The position numbers were made by a program, and so were the translations under genes. The notes under the pieces were generated by a model. That model ran no database searches. It saw only the letters and a program-made list of their open reading frames with translations, and was not told the origin of the DNA. Shown here piece after piece: positions 28,439-36,804 of a stretch of DNA of 64,000 bases. The stretch lies in contig NZ_WJIC01000001.1 of NCBI RefSeq assembly GCF_009649815.1, positions 124,001 through 188,000 of the forward strand, in the 5' to 3' direction. Source of the DNA: Nocardia sp. SYP-A9097 (GTDB taxonomy: Bacteria; Actinomycetota; Actinomycetes; Mycobacteriales; Mycobacteriaceae). Position 1 is the first letter of the stretch; the number at the start of each line of letters is the position of its first letter.

Positions 28439-31400
28439 TCACCCCGCCCTGTAGGTCTCGGATATGGGGCTCAGCCGGTTGAGCATCTTGCTGGTCTCAT
28501 CGGCGACCTTCTGCGGATCCATCCCGTAGAAGTTCATGGTGTCGGCCAACTTCAGGTTCTTGATCGCCTCGACGCCGTTGTCGATTCCCTTGTCGGTCAA
28601 CGACTTCAGCCCGAACATGTCCGAGAATTCGCCTACTACCGACTTCAGTGCGTCCACGCCCCAGGTTTGGAATTTGCCGGGGAAGTCCTGCCCGGCCGCC
28701 CACGTATTGGCCGCATCGATGCCGGTGCCCGGTGTGCTCTGAATGTTGAGATCGGGGATCGCGGGTTCGCCGGTAGCGCCGATCACCGGCGCCCCGGTGC
28801 CGCCGGTCGTGGCGCTCTGGGTGGCCGAGCTGGTGCCCGCGGTCCACGAACCACCGCCGGTGGTCGTGCTCGCGCCACCGCCTCCGACGCTCTTGGGGTC
28901 ACCGCCCAGGAAGAACTCCGGCGGGAAATGCATGTGATCGCTGAACTCCGGGTCATTGGCGCCGGCGGCCTGGCCCCCGTACTGACCGTCCCCGCGCTTG
29001 CCGCCCATCTCGAACTTGGTGCCGTTGGGCAGCGTCGCCGCGGTGTGCCCGCCGTAGGGTCCGTCGTTGAACCAGCCGAACGAGAGGCTGCCGCTCGGGC
29101 CGAGCCCCGGCTGTGCGCCCATCGCGGTCAGCGCTTGGCTCATGGTCCCGGTCGAGAACCGGCTGCCGAAGGGTTCTTTGCCGGTGGCGTAGTTCGCGAG
29201 CGCGCTCACCGCGGCCGAGCAGTCGCCCCAATGGATCCCGCCCCAGTTGTAGGGCGCGCCCTCGACACCCTTGGCGAAACCTTCGAGCTGCTCGGGGGTG
29301 ACCAGACCGCCGCCGGAGAACCCCGGTGCGGTACCGGTGAGCATGTGCAGGAACTCCGGCGACGGAATCCACCCGGCATTGAGTGCCTGCAGCAGCGGCC
29401 CGCCGTTCGCGTATGCCTGTGCGGTGCTGATGAATTCGCCGTTGGCCACGCGCAGCGGTTTGATCCCGTCCATCAGTGCGGGGATCGAATCGGACGTGCC
29501 GGTGCCAGGTCCACGGATCAGCCGGCCGCCGGTGGCTTTGCCTTCGGCGCCGGCCCAGTTGACCATCGCCCGGCCGATACCGGCGAACCCGACGGTGGTG
29601 CCGCGACCGGGAATGCCTGGCAGGTCAGGGATTTTGATCTCCGGCAGCCCGATCAGGAAATTGCCGATCTCGCGGGCCGCGGCCTTGATCGCCCCTCTGA
29701 TCGTCGAGAACACGTCGCTGACCGTGGATCCGAGGCCGGTGAAGAACTCGCCGATCTTGCCGAGGGCGCCCCAGAAGACATCGCGCACGGTGGTGATGAT
29801 CGCGGCGGCGTTGTCCATCTGATCGCCGAGCGTTTTGGTCAGCCTCTCGATCTGCGGAATCACCAGTGGCACAATCACATTCGTCACAAGCCAGGTGAAA
29901 ACGTCGATCATCTTCTCGATCTGCGGCAGGATCGCGATCACGATGTCGAGGAACGGGGGCAGCAGCTGCAGCGCCATCTGCAGCAGCTGCGGCAGCAGCG
30001 GGGCGATCGCGGCGATCAGCCCACCGAAGGACGCAGCGAGCCCCGGCAGCATGGGGGCGAGCTGCTGCAAGGCGCTGGCGATCGCGGTGCCGAGCTGCTC
30101 GGCGACCTGCGCGAGGATCGGCTGCAGCTGCTGGAAGATCGGCATCATCAGGTCCGCGACCTGCGATATCACCGGTCCGAGCGCGCCGAAAATTGTGGTC
30201 AGGGCGGGGGCCAGGGCGGCGACCAGACCCGAGACGACCTGTGCCACAACGGGAATGATCGGTGCGAACGCGCCGACCATGGACGCGAAGGCGTCCGCCA
30301 GTGGTCCGATCGAGGGTGCCAGTGCCGTAATCGCTTGTGCGAGTGCACCTCCCACGATCTGCGCGACCTGTGACAGGGGGCCGATCGCGGGCCCGATCGC
30401 GGACAGCAGCGCGGAGGCGATCTGTCCGATCACGGGCAGGATCGGGGTCAGCGCGCTGGTCAGGGTGTTGATGATCGGGACCAGCTGCGGGATCAAGGTG
30501 GTCAGGGTTTGGGCGAACACGGCGCCGATCTGCCCGAGCCCAGGCGCGATCTGCCCGATCGACTGACCCAGGGTCGCGAACAGCGGGCCCAGGGTCGGGC
30601 CGACGATATTGCCGATCTGGATCAGCCCGCCGATCAGCGGATTGAGTCCGGCGCCGAGGCCGCTGAGCAGGTTGCCGAAGTTTCCGATCAGCTCGGTCAG
30701 CGCACCGGATTGGAACGCGGTGGTGAATGCCTGCCCGACCTGCCCGAGCAGGTCACCGACGCCCTTGCCGACCGTCGCGGCAACCGGGGTGAAGGCTTGA
30801 CCGAGCGAGAGGAATCCTTGGGTGGCCTGCTGCAGGCCGGGGCTCAGTGCGCCGATGAACGTCGCGGCCCCGTCGAAGATCGTTTTAACAGCGCCGAGGT
30901 TTTCCGGGGCCTTCCAGAAGTTCGCGAAATCCTTTGTGACCGAGTTGATTTGAGTTGCTACCCCGGTCATTCCCTGACCGAGCACGGGCAGTGCGACGGT
31001 GGCGAGGTCTTTGATTCCGTCGGCCGCCCCGGCAAACAACGCGTTCTGTGTGGGCTGTTTGACCAGCGAGTCCCATGCCGGTCCGATCGAGCGGGCCGCG
31101 ACCACGAAATCGCGGGCGTTCGGTGCGAGTTTTGCCAGGGCCTGCGCCGCTTTGTCCTGTGCCCCTGAGGATTTCGTCTGCGCAGCGGTCAGCGCTTCCT
31201 GCGCATCGGTCAGGGCCTTGGTCGTGTCGTCGACTTTTTCGTGTGCCGCCGCGACTTTGTCCTGTGCCGCGACGACCAGGTCGCTACCCTCGACACCCTT
31301 GGCGAGTGAGTCCTGCTGCTTTTCGGCGAGATCGTTGTTGCGGTAACGGACTTCGGTGAGGGACTGCTCAGCCTTGGCGATCGCCAGCTGCGCGCGCTCG

Positions 31401-32494
31401 TACTCCTCACCAGGCTTGGCCGAGAGTGCGTCGCGGCGGGCATCGGAGAGATCGAGCTGCGCTTCCCTTTCGGAGATGACACCGCCGCGCACCTCGAGGT
31501 TGAGATCGCGCATCTGTTTCTGCGCGTCCTTGCGTGCCGTGGTCAGATCTTTTTCGGCCTGCGTGCTGTCCTTTTTGGCATCGCGGACCGACCGTTCTGC
31601 GCTGACGACCTGATCGGAGGCTGCTTTGGTCGCAGTGGCTTGGGCCTGGGCGTCGGTGCCGGCCGAGTCCTGCGCTGCTGATAGCGCGCTGAATGCGTCC
31701 TTGACCCCGGACAAACCCACGGTGAGAGTGGCCACGCCTGCGAGAGCGGCCGGGCCCAGCGACAGCAGCCCCACACCGAGCACGGCGACCGCGCCGGCTG
31801 CGGCACCAGCGGCACCGACCAATACCGCCATCTGCGAGGCGACCTTGAACACTTCCCCGGCCATCGAGCCCAGGTCGGGGATCTTCAGGTTCTTGAGCCG
31901 GTCGAGGCCGGTGATCTCGAGCCGAACCTGCATGCTGCGCTCGCGCAAGAACCGTTGCAGGTCAGCGCGTGCCGCCGCCAGGTTCAATTCCACGCGGACC
32001 GGGATCTTGAAGTCGAACAGCTTCGACATCTCCCGCAGCGCCCGCTGCAGATCCTTCGGGAATCGGGCCACGTCCGGGACGGCGCGCACCGAGATCTCGA
32101 ACCCGAACAATTTCGACATCTGCCGCAGGCGTTGCAGCATCTCCGTCGGGAACCGGGCCACATCCGGGACCGGCTTCACGTTGACCGTGAACCGTTTTTT
32201 ATCGATCCGTAGCTGCAGCTGGTCGGACCAGGCTTTCAGCGACGCGTCAGATGTTCGGACCTTGACATCGACCGCCAGGTCCAACCCTTTGAGGTGGGTG
32301 CGCACGGCGGTCAGGAACCCTGCGGTGTCCGCTTTCAACTTGACCGCGGCGGACAGATTCCACTTGTCGAGCTTTCCCTGCAGGGCTTTGCGGGCCTTCT
32401 CAGCTGCCGCGATAACGCGCGCTTCGAGCTGCGCGTCGAGGTCGTTCCAATCCAGTTGCGCGGAAACGTGCGCCTCTGCGAATGGCAGTGTCAC
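28439..32494 (-). CDS. Tape measure protein with NlpC/P60-like peptidase segment
   Basis: A 1351-residue protein determining tail length. The GTG start has GGAGG eight bases upstream; a TTG six codons earlier is less likely. Residues 1-190 carry three repeats of a segment with VARFP and MSKLF (FDFKIPVRVELN); then a membrane-like hydrophobic stretch, a long coiled coil (about 280-450) and extensive alanine/leucine-rich helices with I-G-P repeats (about 560-900). Near residue 1110, GVEGAPYNWGGIHWGDCSAAVSALANY gives the Cys of an NlpC/P60-type domain and GPYGGHTAATLPNG its His, which would cut peptidoglycan during DNA injection. Confidence 0.93.
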   Translation of the reverse strand: MTLPFAEAHVSAQLDWNDLDAQLEARVIAAAEKARKALQGKLDKWNLSAAVKLKADTAGFLTAVRTHLKGLDLAVDVKVRTSDASLKAWSDQLQLRIDKKRFTVNVKPVPDVARFPTEMLQRLRQMSKLFGFEISVRAVPDVARFPKDLQRALREMSKLFDFKIPVRVELNLAAARADLQRFLRERSMQVRLEITGLDRLKNLKIPDLGSMAGEVFKVASQMAVLVGAAGAAAGAVAVLGVGLLSLGPAALAGVATLTVGLSGVKDAFSALSAAQDSAGTDAQAQATATKAASDQVVSAERSVRDAKKDSTQAEKDLTTARKDAQKQMRDLNLEVRGGVISEREAQLDLSDARRDALSAKPGEEYERAQLAIAKAEQSLTEVRYRNNDLAEKQQDSLAKGVEGSDLVVAAQDKVAAAHEKVDDTTKALTDAQEALTAAQTKSSGAQDKAAQALAKLAPNARDFVVAARSIGPAWDSLVKQPTQNALFAGAADGIKDLATVALPVLGQGMTGVATQINSVTKDFANFWKAPENLGAVKTIFDGAATFIGALSPGLQQATQGFLSLGQAFTPVAATVGKGVGDLLGQVGQAFTTAFQSGALTELIGNFGNLLSGLGAGLNPLIGGLIQIGNIVGPTLGPLFATLGQSIGQIAPGLGQIGAVFAQTLTTLIPQLVPIINTLTSALTPILPVIGQIASALLSAIGPAIGPLSQVAQIVGGALAQAITALAPSIGPLADAFASMVGAFAPIIPVVAQVVSGLVAALAPALTTIFGALGPVISQVADLMMPIFQQLQPILAQVAEQLGTAIASALQQLAPMLPGLAASFGGLIAAIAPLLPQLLQMALQLLPPFLDIVIAILPQIEKMIDVFTWLVTNVIVPLVIPQIERLTKTLGDQMDNAAAIITTVRDVFWGALGKIGEFFTGLGSTVSDVFSTIRGAIKAAAREIGNFLIGLPEIKIPDLPGIPGRGTTVGFAGIGRAMVNWAGAEGKATGGRLIRGPGTGTSDSIPALMDGIKPLRVANGEFISTAQAYANGGPLLQALNAGWIPSPEFLHMLTGTAPGFSGGGLVTPEQLEGFAKGVEGAPYNWGGIHWGDCSAAVSALANYATGKEPFGSRFSTGTMSQALTAMGAQPGLGPSGSLSFGWFNDGPYGGHTAATLPNGTKFEMGGKRGDGQYGGQAAGANDPEFSDHMHFPPEFFLGGDPKSVGGGGASTTTGGGSWTAGTSSATQSATTGGTGAPVIGATGEPAIPDLNIQSTPGTGIDAANTWAAGQDFPGKFQTWGVDALKSVVGEFSDMFGLKSLTDKGIDNGVEAIKNLKLADTMNFYGMDPQKVADETSKMLNRLSPISETYRAG

Positions 32495-32522
32495 CGCGCG
32501 GCCTCCGGACAACGAATTTCGT

Positions 32523-32562
32523 TGCCCGGCCCGCAGCCAGCAGCACTACATCGGTAAGGGTA
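32523..32562 (-). promoter_or_regulatory. Late leader element upstream of tape measure gene (copy 2 of 4)
   Basis: Read leftward: TACCCT, exactly 12 bases, then GCTGCTGGCTGCGGGCCGGG and CA. A hairpin formed by GGGCAACG and CGTTGTCC follows and abuts the GGAGG ribosome site. The 22-base element is identical to the one upstream of the endolysin. Confidence 0.7.
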
Positions 32563-32567
32563 TCGGT

Positions 32568-33164
32568 CTAGGTGATGGTCAGCTCGGAGTCGACACCTCT
32601 CATCGCCTCAGGAATCTTCGGTGCCACACCGCCCAGGATCCCGGCCATCGCGAACCAATCCGCCGCCGCCACGTCCGCGCTGACCGAGGTGCGGCGGGCA
32701 CGGGCGGGTACTTCCTCCAGCTCAGAGAGCCAGCGCTGTGCGGCGCTCTCGGTGCCCGAGTGCCGCCGCTGCAGCACCCCGAACGCGATATTGGTGGCCC
32801 GGTCCGGAGCAAGGGCCAGCAGGTCGATCCCGTGTGCTCCGAGTTCGGCATCGACCTCACGCCACACCGCGAGCGTTTCACCCCAGATCCGGACCACCAC
32901 CCAGCGTGGTTGCCCGAAGATCTGCTCGACCAGTGCGTCGGCGATCTCCTCGACCTGGCTGTCGGTGATCTCGCCGGCCACGATCGCCTCGAGCAGCCAC
33001 CCGGCATCGGTGCGGTCGCGCATGGTGGCGACCAGCACCCGCCACGAATATTGCGACAGGGTCAGCCCGACCAGATCGCGGGTACTAGGTAGCGGGTTGA
33101 GCAGGTGCACGATCCGGCCATCGAGCAGCCACGCACCCGCCTCCGCTTTCCATACCGCGGACAC
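32568..33164 (-). CDS. Tail assembly chaperone, second ORF
   Basis: A 198-residue protein between the first chaperone ORF and the tape measure, the fixed position of the second tail assembly chaperone in siphophages. It has a WVVVRIWGETLAVWREVDAEL core. It begins with GTG immediately after the TAG of the preceding ORF and in the same frame, so it could be made by reinitiation or as a readthrough extension. No slippery heptamer was seen at the junction. Confidence 0.75.
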   Translation of the reverse strand: MSAVWKAEAGAWLLDGRIVHLLNPLPSTRDLVGLTLSQYSWRVLVATMRDRTDAGWLLEAIVAGEITDSQVEEIADALVEQIFGQPRWVVVRIWGETLAVWREVDAELGAHGIDLLALAPDRATNIAFGVLQRRHSGTESAAQRWLSELEEVPARARRTSVSADVAAADWFAMAGILGGVAPKIPEAMRGVDSELTIT

Positions 33165-33674
33165 CTAGCGGTGCGAAGCACGGGCCGCGCGCCGGCTCTC
33201 CTCGCGGTTGAGCTTCGGCGCGAACGCATCGATGATCGCGGTCAGCATGTTGCTGTACACCTCGGTGCCGAACCGATCGGTGCGGTCCAGCAGCCGCGAC
33301 TGCACGTACAGGTAGGAGCTTTCATCGAGCACGTGGGAAGCGAACTGCTGCATGCCGAAGATGCGATCGGTGATCGTCGAGGCACCCGAGATCATGCCCA
33401 TGAGCACACCCCACTGTTCCGGGGTCGGTTTGATCGCATGAAGCACGGTGCCATCTACCGTGAACGGGAGGACTTCGGCGTCGCTGACCTCGCTGCTGTC
33501 CTCATCGGCGGCGGCGGTGGTGAACTGCAGCGCCGCCGGAATCGCCTGCGCGCCGTCATCGAGGATCGGCGCGATCGCCTCGGGCGAATTGATCACCGCG
33601 AGTGCGTCGTCGACGTTCTCATCCGGCAGCGGCGGGGTGGTGATCTTCGCGGACTTGCGGGCGCGAGGGGGCAT
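33165..33674 (-). CDS. Tail assembly chaperone, first ORF
   Basis: A 169-residue protein with a Pro/Lys-rich N-terminus, an acidic middle and a helical C-terminal half (TPEQWGVLMGMISGASTITDR). Position two genes upstream of the tape measure identifies it as the first tail assembly chaperone. The stop is TAG, followed directly by an in-frame GTG (second ORF). Confidence 0.75.
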   Translation of the reverse strand: MPPRARKSAKITTPPLPDENVDDALAVINSPEAIAPILDDGAQAIPAALQFTTAAADEDSSEVSDAEVLPFTVDGTVLHAIKPTPEQWGVLMGMISGASTITDRIFGMQQFASHVLDESSYLYVQSRLLDRTDRFGTEVYSNMLTAIIDAFAPKLNREESRRAARASHR

Positions 33675-33688
33675 GTGCGGGTTCCTGT

Positions 33689-34153
33689 CTAGGTGGTGGG
33701 GTGGCGGGTGATGCCGGGCCCGAAAACCTCTTCGAGCGCTTGGGTCAGGTACGGGCTGCCGGGTGTGCCGCGCACACTCTTGGCGAAGACGAAGGGGCGG
33801 CGGCTGGTGGGCAGGTTGCGCACGCCGGCCGGGAGCGGACCCTGCATTTTCGGCTGCCGGAACTTCAGTGCCTTCGCGCTGACGGGCACGATCAGCGCGT
33901 GATGGGGCCCGTAGAGACCGGTGCCCTCGTGCCGCCAGCGTGCGTATGCCAGTGGGGATCCCACACGCATGATGACGCCGGTCGGTGTGGCGGTGACCAG
34001 ATGTGTGATCGATGAGCGCAAGCGGCCCTCATCGACCGGGCAGTTCGCGCGGGCCCGGTTGGCGACCTCGCGGCCCACCCGGTCACCCCACTGCCCGCCT
34101 GCGGTTTGCATGACCGAGTCGATGCGGTCGCGGTGCATCTGTACTGACGACAT
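33689..34153 (-). CDS. HK97 gp10-like head-tail/tail completion protein
   Basis: A 154-residue protein. VANRARANCPVDEGRLRSSITH, SPLAYARWRHEGTGLYGPHH and the C-terminal SPYLTQALEEVFG are classic marks of HK97-gp10-like tail-completion proteins. In most siphophages this gene lies beside the connector genes; here it is on the other strand, 14 kb away from them. Confidence 0.85.
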   Translation of the reverse strand: MSSVQMHRDRIDSVMQTAGGQWGDRVGREVANRARANCPVDEGRLRSSITHLVTATPTGVIMRVGSPLAYARWRHEGTGLYGPHHALIVPVSAKALKFRQPKMQGPLPAGVRNLPTSRRPFVFAKSVRGTPGSPYLTQALEEVFGPGITRHPTT

Positions 34154-34156
34154 CGG

Positions 34157-34423
34157 TTATGCCCTGTCGGGGCGGCGGCGACGCGCAGGCTCGGGCGGGG
34201 CCGGTGGCTCGGCTTCGTCGCGGTCGGCGGTGTCGGCATCGATGGACGCGGGATCAGGATCTGCGGCCGGTGGTGCGGGAACGGGATCGGCGTACTCCGC
34301 TGCCACGCTGACACGCCCGTCACTGATCAGCGTCTCGACCAGCCGGGTACGTGCGATTGTGCGCACCTCACCGAGGGCCCAATCACCGAAGCGTTGCTCT
34401 GCACGGACCGTCACCTGCGTCAT
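34157..34423 (-). CDS. Hypothetical first protein of leftward virion operon
   Basis: An 88-residue protein with a short folded N-terminus (VTVRAEQRFGDWALGEVRTIARTRLVETLI) and a Pro/Ala/Asp-rich tail ending in basic residues (ARRRRPDRA). Similar short proteins precede gp10-like genes in actinophages, often as head-tail fibre-like or minor capsid parts; function not recognised. It is the first gene of the leftward late operon. Confidence 0.6.
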   Translation of the reverse strand: MTQVTVRAEQRFGDWALGEVRTIARTRLVETLISDGRVSVAAEYADPVPAPPAADPDPASIDADTADRDEAEPPAPPEPARRRRPDRA

Positions 34424-34481
34424 GATGCTGAGGATACAGTCACACTGTCTCTATGGATTGCTGCTCAGAAGGGTGCACGGC
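34424..34481. promoter_or_regulatory. Divergent promoter region with ACAGT-N3-ACTGT operator (site 2)
   Basis: The 58-bp gap between the two divergent virion operons. It contains ACAGTCACACTGT at 34436-34448; rightward it reads GAGGAT, the dyad, then TATGGA, giving a plausible -35/-10 pair with the dyad in the spacer. A single regulator here could control both halves of the virion module. Confidence 0.65.
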
Positions 34482-34781
34482 GTGCCATTCATGACATTTC
34501 TGCTCGCGTTCGGCGCGGCGGCCCGGCTGACACGGCTGATCACCGATGACTATCTGACCCGGTATCTGCGGGTGTGGGTGGTCCGGCGCACCGGCGTCAC
34601 CAGTGACCTGTCCTACCTGGTCACCTGCGCGTGGTGCTCGGGGCTGTGGGCCTGCGGTGGCATGTTCACCCTCGCCTACTTCTACGGCACGGCACCGTGG
34701 TTCATCTGGCCGGCCGCCGCCCTGGCCGCATCGTGGGTATACGGGCTCATCGCCACCCATCTCGATGGGACCGAGCAGTGA
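34482..34781 (+). CDS. DUF1360-like membrane protein
   Basis: A 99-residue protein (GTG start; an ATG three codons in is possible). LAFGAAARLTRLITDDYLTRYLRVWVV, then the CAWCSGLWACG motif, then a membrane segment (FIWPAAALAASWVYGLIA) match the DUF1360-type proteins often encoded just before portal genes in actinophages. The last four bases overlap the portal start (GTGA). Role unknown. Confidence 0.72.
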   Translation: MPFMTFLLAFGAAARLTRLITDDYLTRYLRVWVVRRTGVTSDLSYLVTCAWCSGLWACGGMFTLAYFYGTAPWFIWPAAALAASWVYGLIATHLDGTEQ

Positions 34782-36460
34782 AGCGCCGCCCGGAATCGAC
34801 CGCGGCCCAGATCCTCGACCGCCTGAACGAGAACTACACCCAGGAGCGGGCCCGCGCCGCACGCCTGCCCATCCAGCTCGCGCGCCGCAACCGGATGCGC
34901 GAGCTGCCCGGTGCGGTGTTCGCCGAGTTCGATATCGACCAGCGCACCCGCCGGAACCCGGACGCGCCGCCGCGCACGATCACCGCGGCGGCGCAGATCC
35001 TCGCCGGGCCGACCGTCGCACGCACCAGCGCCCGATCGACGAAACAGAAATGGCAGGACGAATCGTGGACCTTGCGCGATGAGATCGGCGAATTCCGTTT
35101 CAGCGGTGACCGTATCGCCCGCTCGGTGAGCTTGATGCGGCCGATGATCGCGAAGGTCGAATCGCTCGGTGACGAGCCGACCGAGGTCACCGACGGCATA
35201 CCGGCCGAGGTGGGCATGCAGATGTTTTCGAACCCGTCCGCGACATCACAGCGCATGTTCCGTGCGGCCCAGCACATCGGTTTCAACGGCGAGACGCTGG
35301 TGCTGCTCGGTGATGGTGACGACGACACGTTCACATGGGAACCGTGCAGTGTGCAGGAGCTGACACCAGCCGGTAAGTCCTGGTCCTACAACGACGGAAT
35401 AGACACGCGCGCAATCGATCCCACCGAGCACGTGGTGCGTGCGTGGATCCCGAACCCGCGCCAGCGTGCATGGGCCGACTGTGGTGCGCGGGCGGTGCTG
35501 CCGGTAGCGCGGGAGCTGCGCGCCCTCACCGAACATGTGTCGGCACAGATCGATTCGCGTCTGGCCGGTGCGGGTCTGCTGCTCGTGCCGCAGGAGATCG
35601 AAACCCTGCGCGGGCAGGGCAGCCCCGACGGCGCCGAGGATGACGATCTCGACCCGTTCATCCGCGACCTGATGGAAATGATGCTGACCCCGATCAGGGA
35701 CCGGGCCAGCGCCGCGGCCCTGGTGCCGCTGGTCGCGAAGGTCCCCGCCCAGTACCTGGACAAGATCAAGCATCTGTCTTTTGCGACACCCCTGGATCCG
35801 CAGGCTCAGGAACTGCGCAGCGAGGCGATCCGGCGCATCGCGCTCGGGATGGATTCCCCGCCGGAAGTGCTGCTCGGTCTCGGTAGCGGTAGCAATCACT
35901 GGTCTGCGTGGGCGATCTCCGAAGATGATGTGAAACTCGCTGTGGCCCCGGTCGCGGTGGTCATCCTGCATGCCCTCACCACCGGGTGGCTGCACCCGAT
36001 CTTGCAGGCCTCCGGTGTGCAGGACTGGCAAAAGCACCTGGTGTGGTTCGACGCGTCCGCGCTGCGCCTGCGCCCGGACCGCAGTTCCGACAGCCGCGAT
36101 CTGTTCGACCGGGGGGCGCTCGCCGAATCGGCGATGCTGCGAGAGAACGGGTTCGCTGCGACCGACACCCCCACCGAGGACCAGAAGCGGACCATCCTTC
36201 TGACCAAGCTATTGGTCGGTGCGCCGAGCCTGGCGCCGCTGCTGCTTCCGCTGCTGGGCATCGAGGTCGATGCGAGCGTGCTCGACAAGACCAGCGATAT
36301 CGCCGCCGCCACCGGCGGCGACACCCCCGCACCCGGCGATCAGGCAGCATCGCCCCCGCCCGCCGACAGCGGCGGCGAAGACCGGGCGCTACCGGAGGCA
36401 CCCGATTCCACCTCTGCCCCCGATTCCGGGAGCGCACCCGACTCCGGCGGTGCACCGTGA
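34778..36460 (+). CDS. Phage portal protein
   Basis: A 560-residue portal protein forming the dodecameric DNA gate at the capsid vertex. Visible features are the N-terminal wing region, AQHIGFNGETLVLLGDGDDDTF (typical portal beta segment), LRALTEHVSAQIDSRLAGAGLLLVP and GMDSPPEVLLGLGSGSNHWSAWAISEDDVKL, which is a conserved portal segment in actinophages. The C-terminus (about 500-560) is a Pro/Ala/Asp-rich tail. GTG start overlaps the upstream stop. Confidence 0.92.
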   Translation: MKRRPESTAAQILDRLNENYTQERARAARLPIQLARRNRMRELPGAVFAEFDIDQRTRRNPDAPPRTITAAAQILAGPTVARTSARSTKQKWQDESWTLRDEIGEFRFSGDRIARSVSLMRPMIAKVESLGDEPTEVTDGIPAEVGMQMFSNPSATSQRMFRAAQHIGFNGETLVLLGDGDDDTFTWEPCSVQELTPAGKSWSYNDGIDTRAIDPTEHVVRAWIPNPRQRAWADCGARAVLPVARELRALTEHVSAQIDSRLAGAGLLLVPQEIETLRGQGSPDGAEDDDLDPFIRDLMEMMLTPIRDRASAAALVPLVAKVPAQYLDKIKHLSFATPLDPQAQELRSEAIRRIALGMDSPPEVLLGLGSGSNHWSAWAISEDDVKLAVAPVAVVILHALTTGWLHPILQASGVQDWQKHLVWFDASALRLRPDRSSDSRDLFDRGALAESAMLRENGFAATDTPTEDQKRTILLTKLLVGAPSLAPLLLPLLGIEVDASVLDKTSDIAAATGGDTPAPGDQAASPPPADSGGEDRALPEAPDSTSAPDSGSAPDSGGAP

Positions 36461-36804
36461 TCGATCCCGATTGCGTGATGCTCGCGACCGAAGTCGGGGT
36501 GCTGCGAGCGCTGGAGCTGGCGGGCAAGCGGGCCCGCCACACCGGCGGCCGGCCCGGACGCGGCGAGCTGTACAAGCTCACCGCATGGGAGGTGCACACC
36601 CATCATCGGCTGGCCGGCACCCATGAGCAGTGCGACCGGCTGCTGATAGGGGTGTGGGATCTGCTGCGAATGGTGCTGCCGGATCAGCCGCGGATCATCG
36701 AGGCTGCCGACTGGTACACCCGGCAGCTGATCGTGACCGGGCAACCGCACCGGGCAACGGAGTTGCGGCGGGTGCTGGCGGTGGCGTGTGAGCCGCACAG
36801 CTGA
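36457..36804 (+). CDS. Hypothetical protein between portal and MuF genes
   Basis: A 115-residue, mostly helical protein with a GRPGRGELYKLTAWEVHTHHRLAG segment. GTG start overlaps the portal stop by four bases, and its 3' end overlaps the MuF gene by 17 bases, so it is clearly part of the operon. No family recognised; a head-assembly role is inferred only from position. Confidence 0.65.
   Translation: MIDPDCVMLATEVGVLRALELAGKRARHTGGRPGRGELYKLTAWEVHTHHRLAGTHEQCDRLLIGVWDLLRMVLPDQPRIIEAADWYTRQLIVTGQPHRATELRRVLAVACEPHS

Noticed and set aside
28148..30373. 741-codon open frame on the plus strand
   Set aside because: It lies opposite the tape measure gene, and its Arg/Gly/His-rich translation is typical of a shadow frame in high-GC DNA.
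33120..33220. -1 frameshift site linking the tail chaperones
   Set aside because: Both ORFs are in the same frame and no slippery heptamer is visible near the junction.
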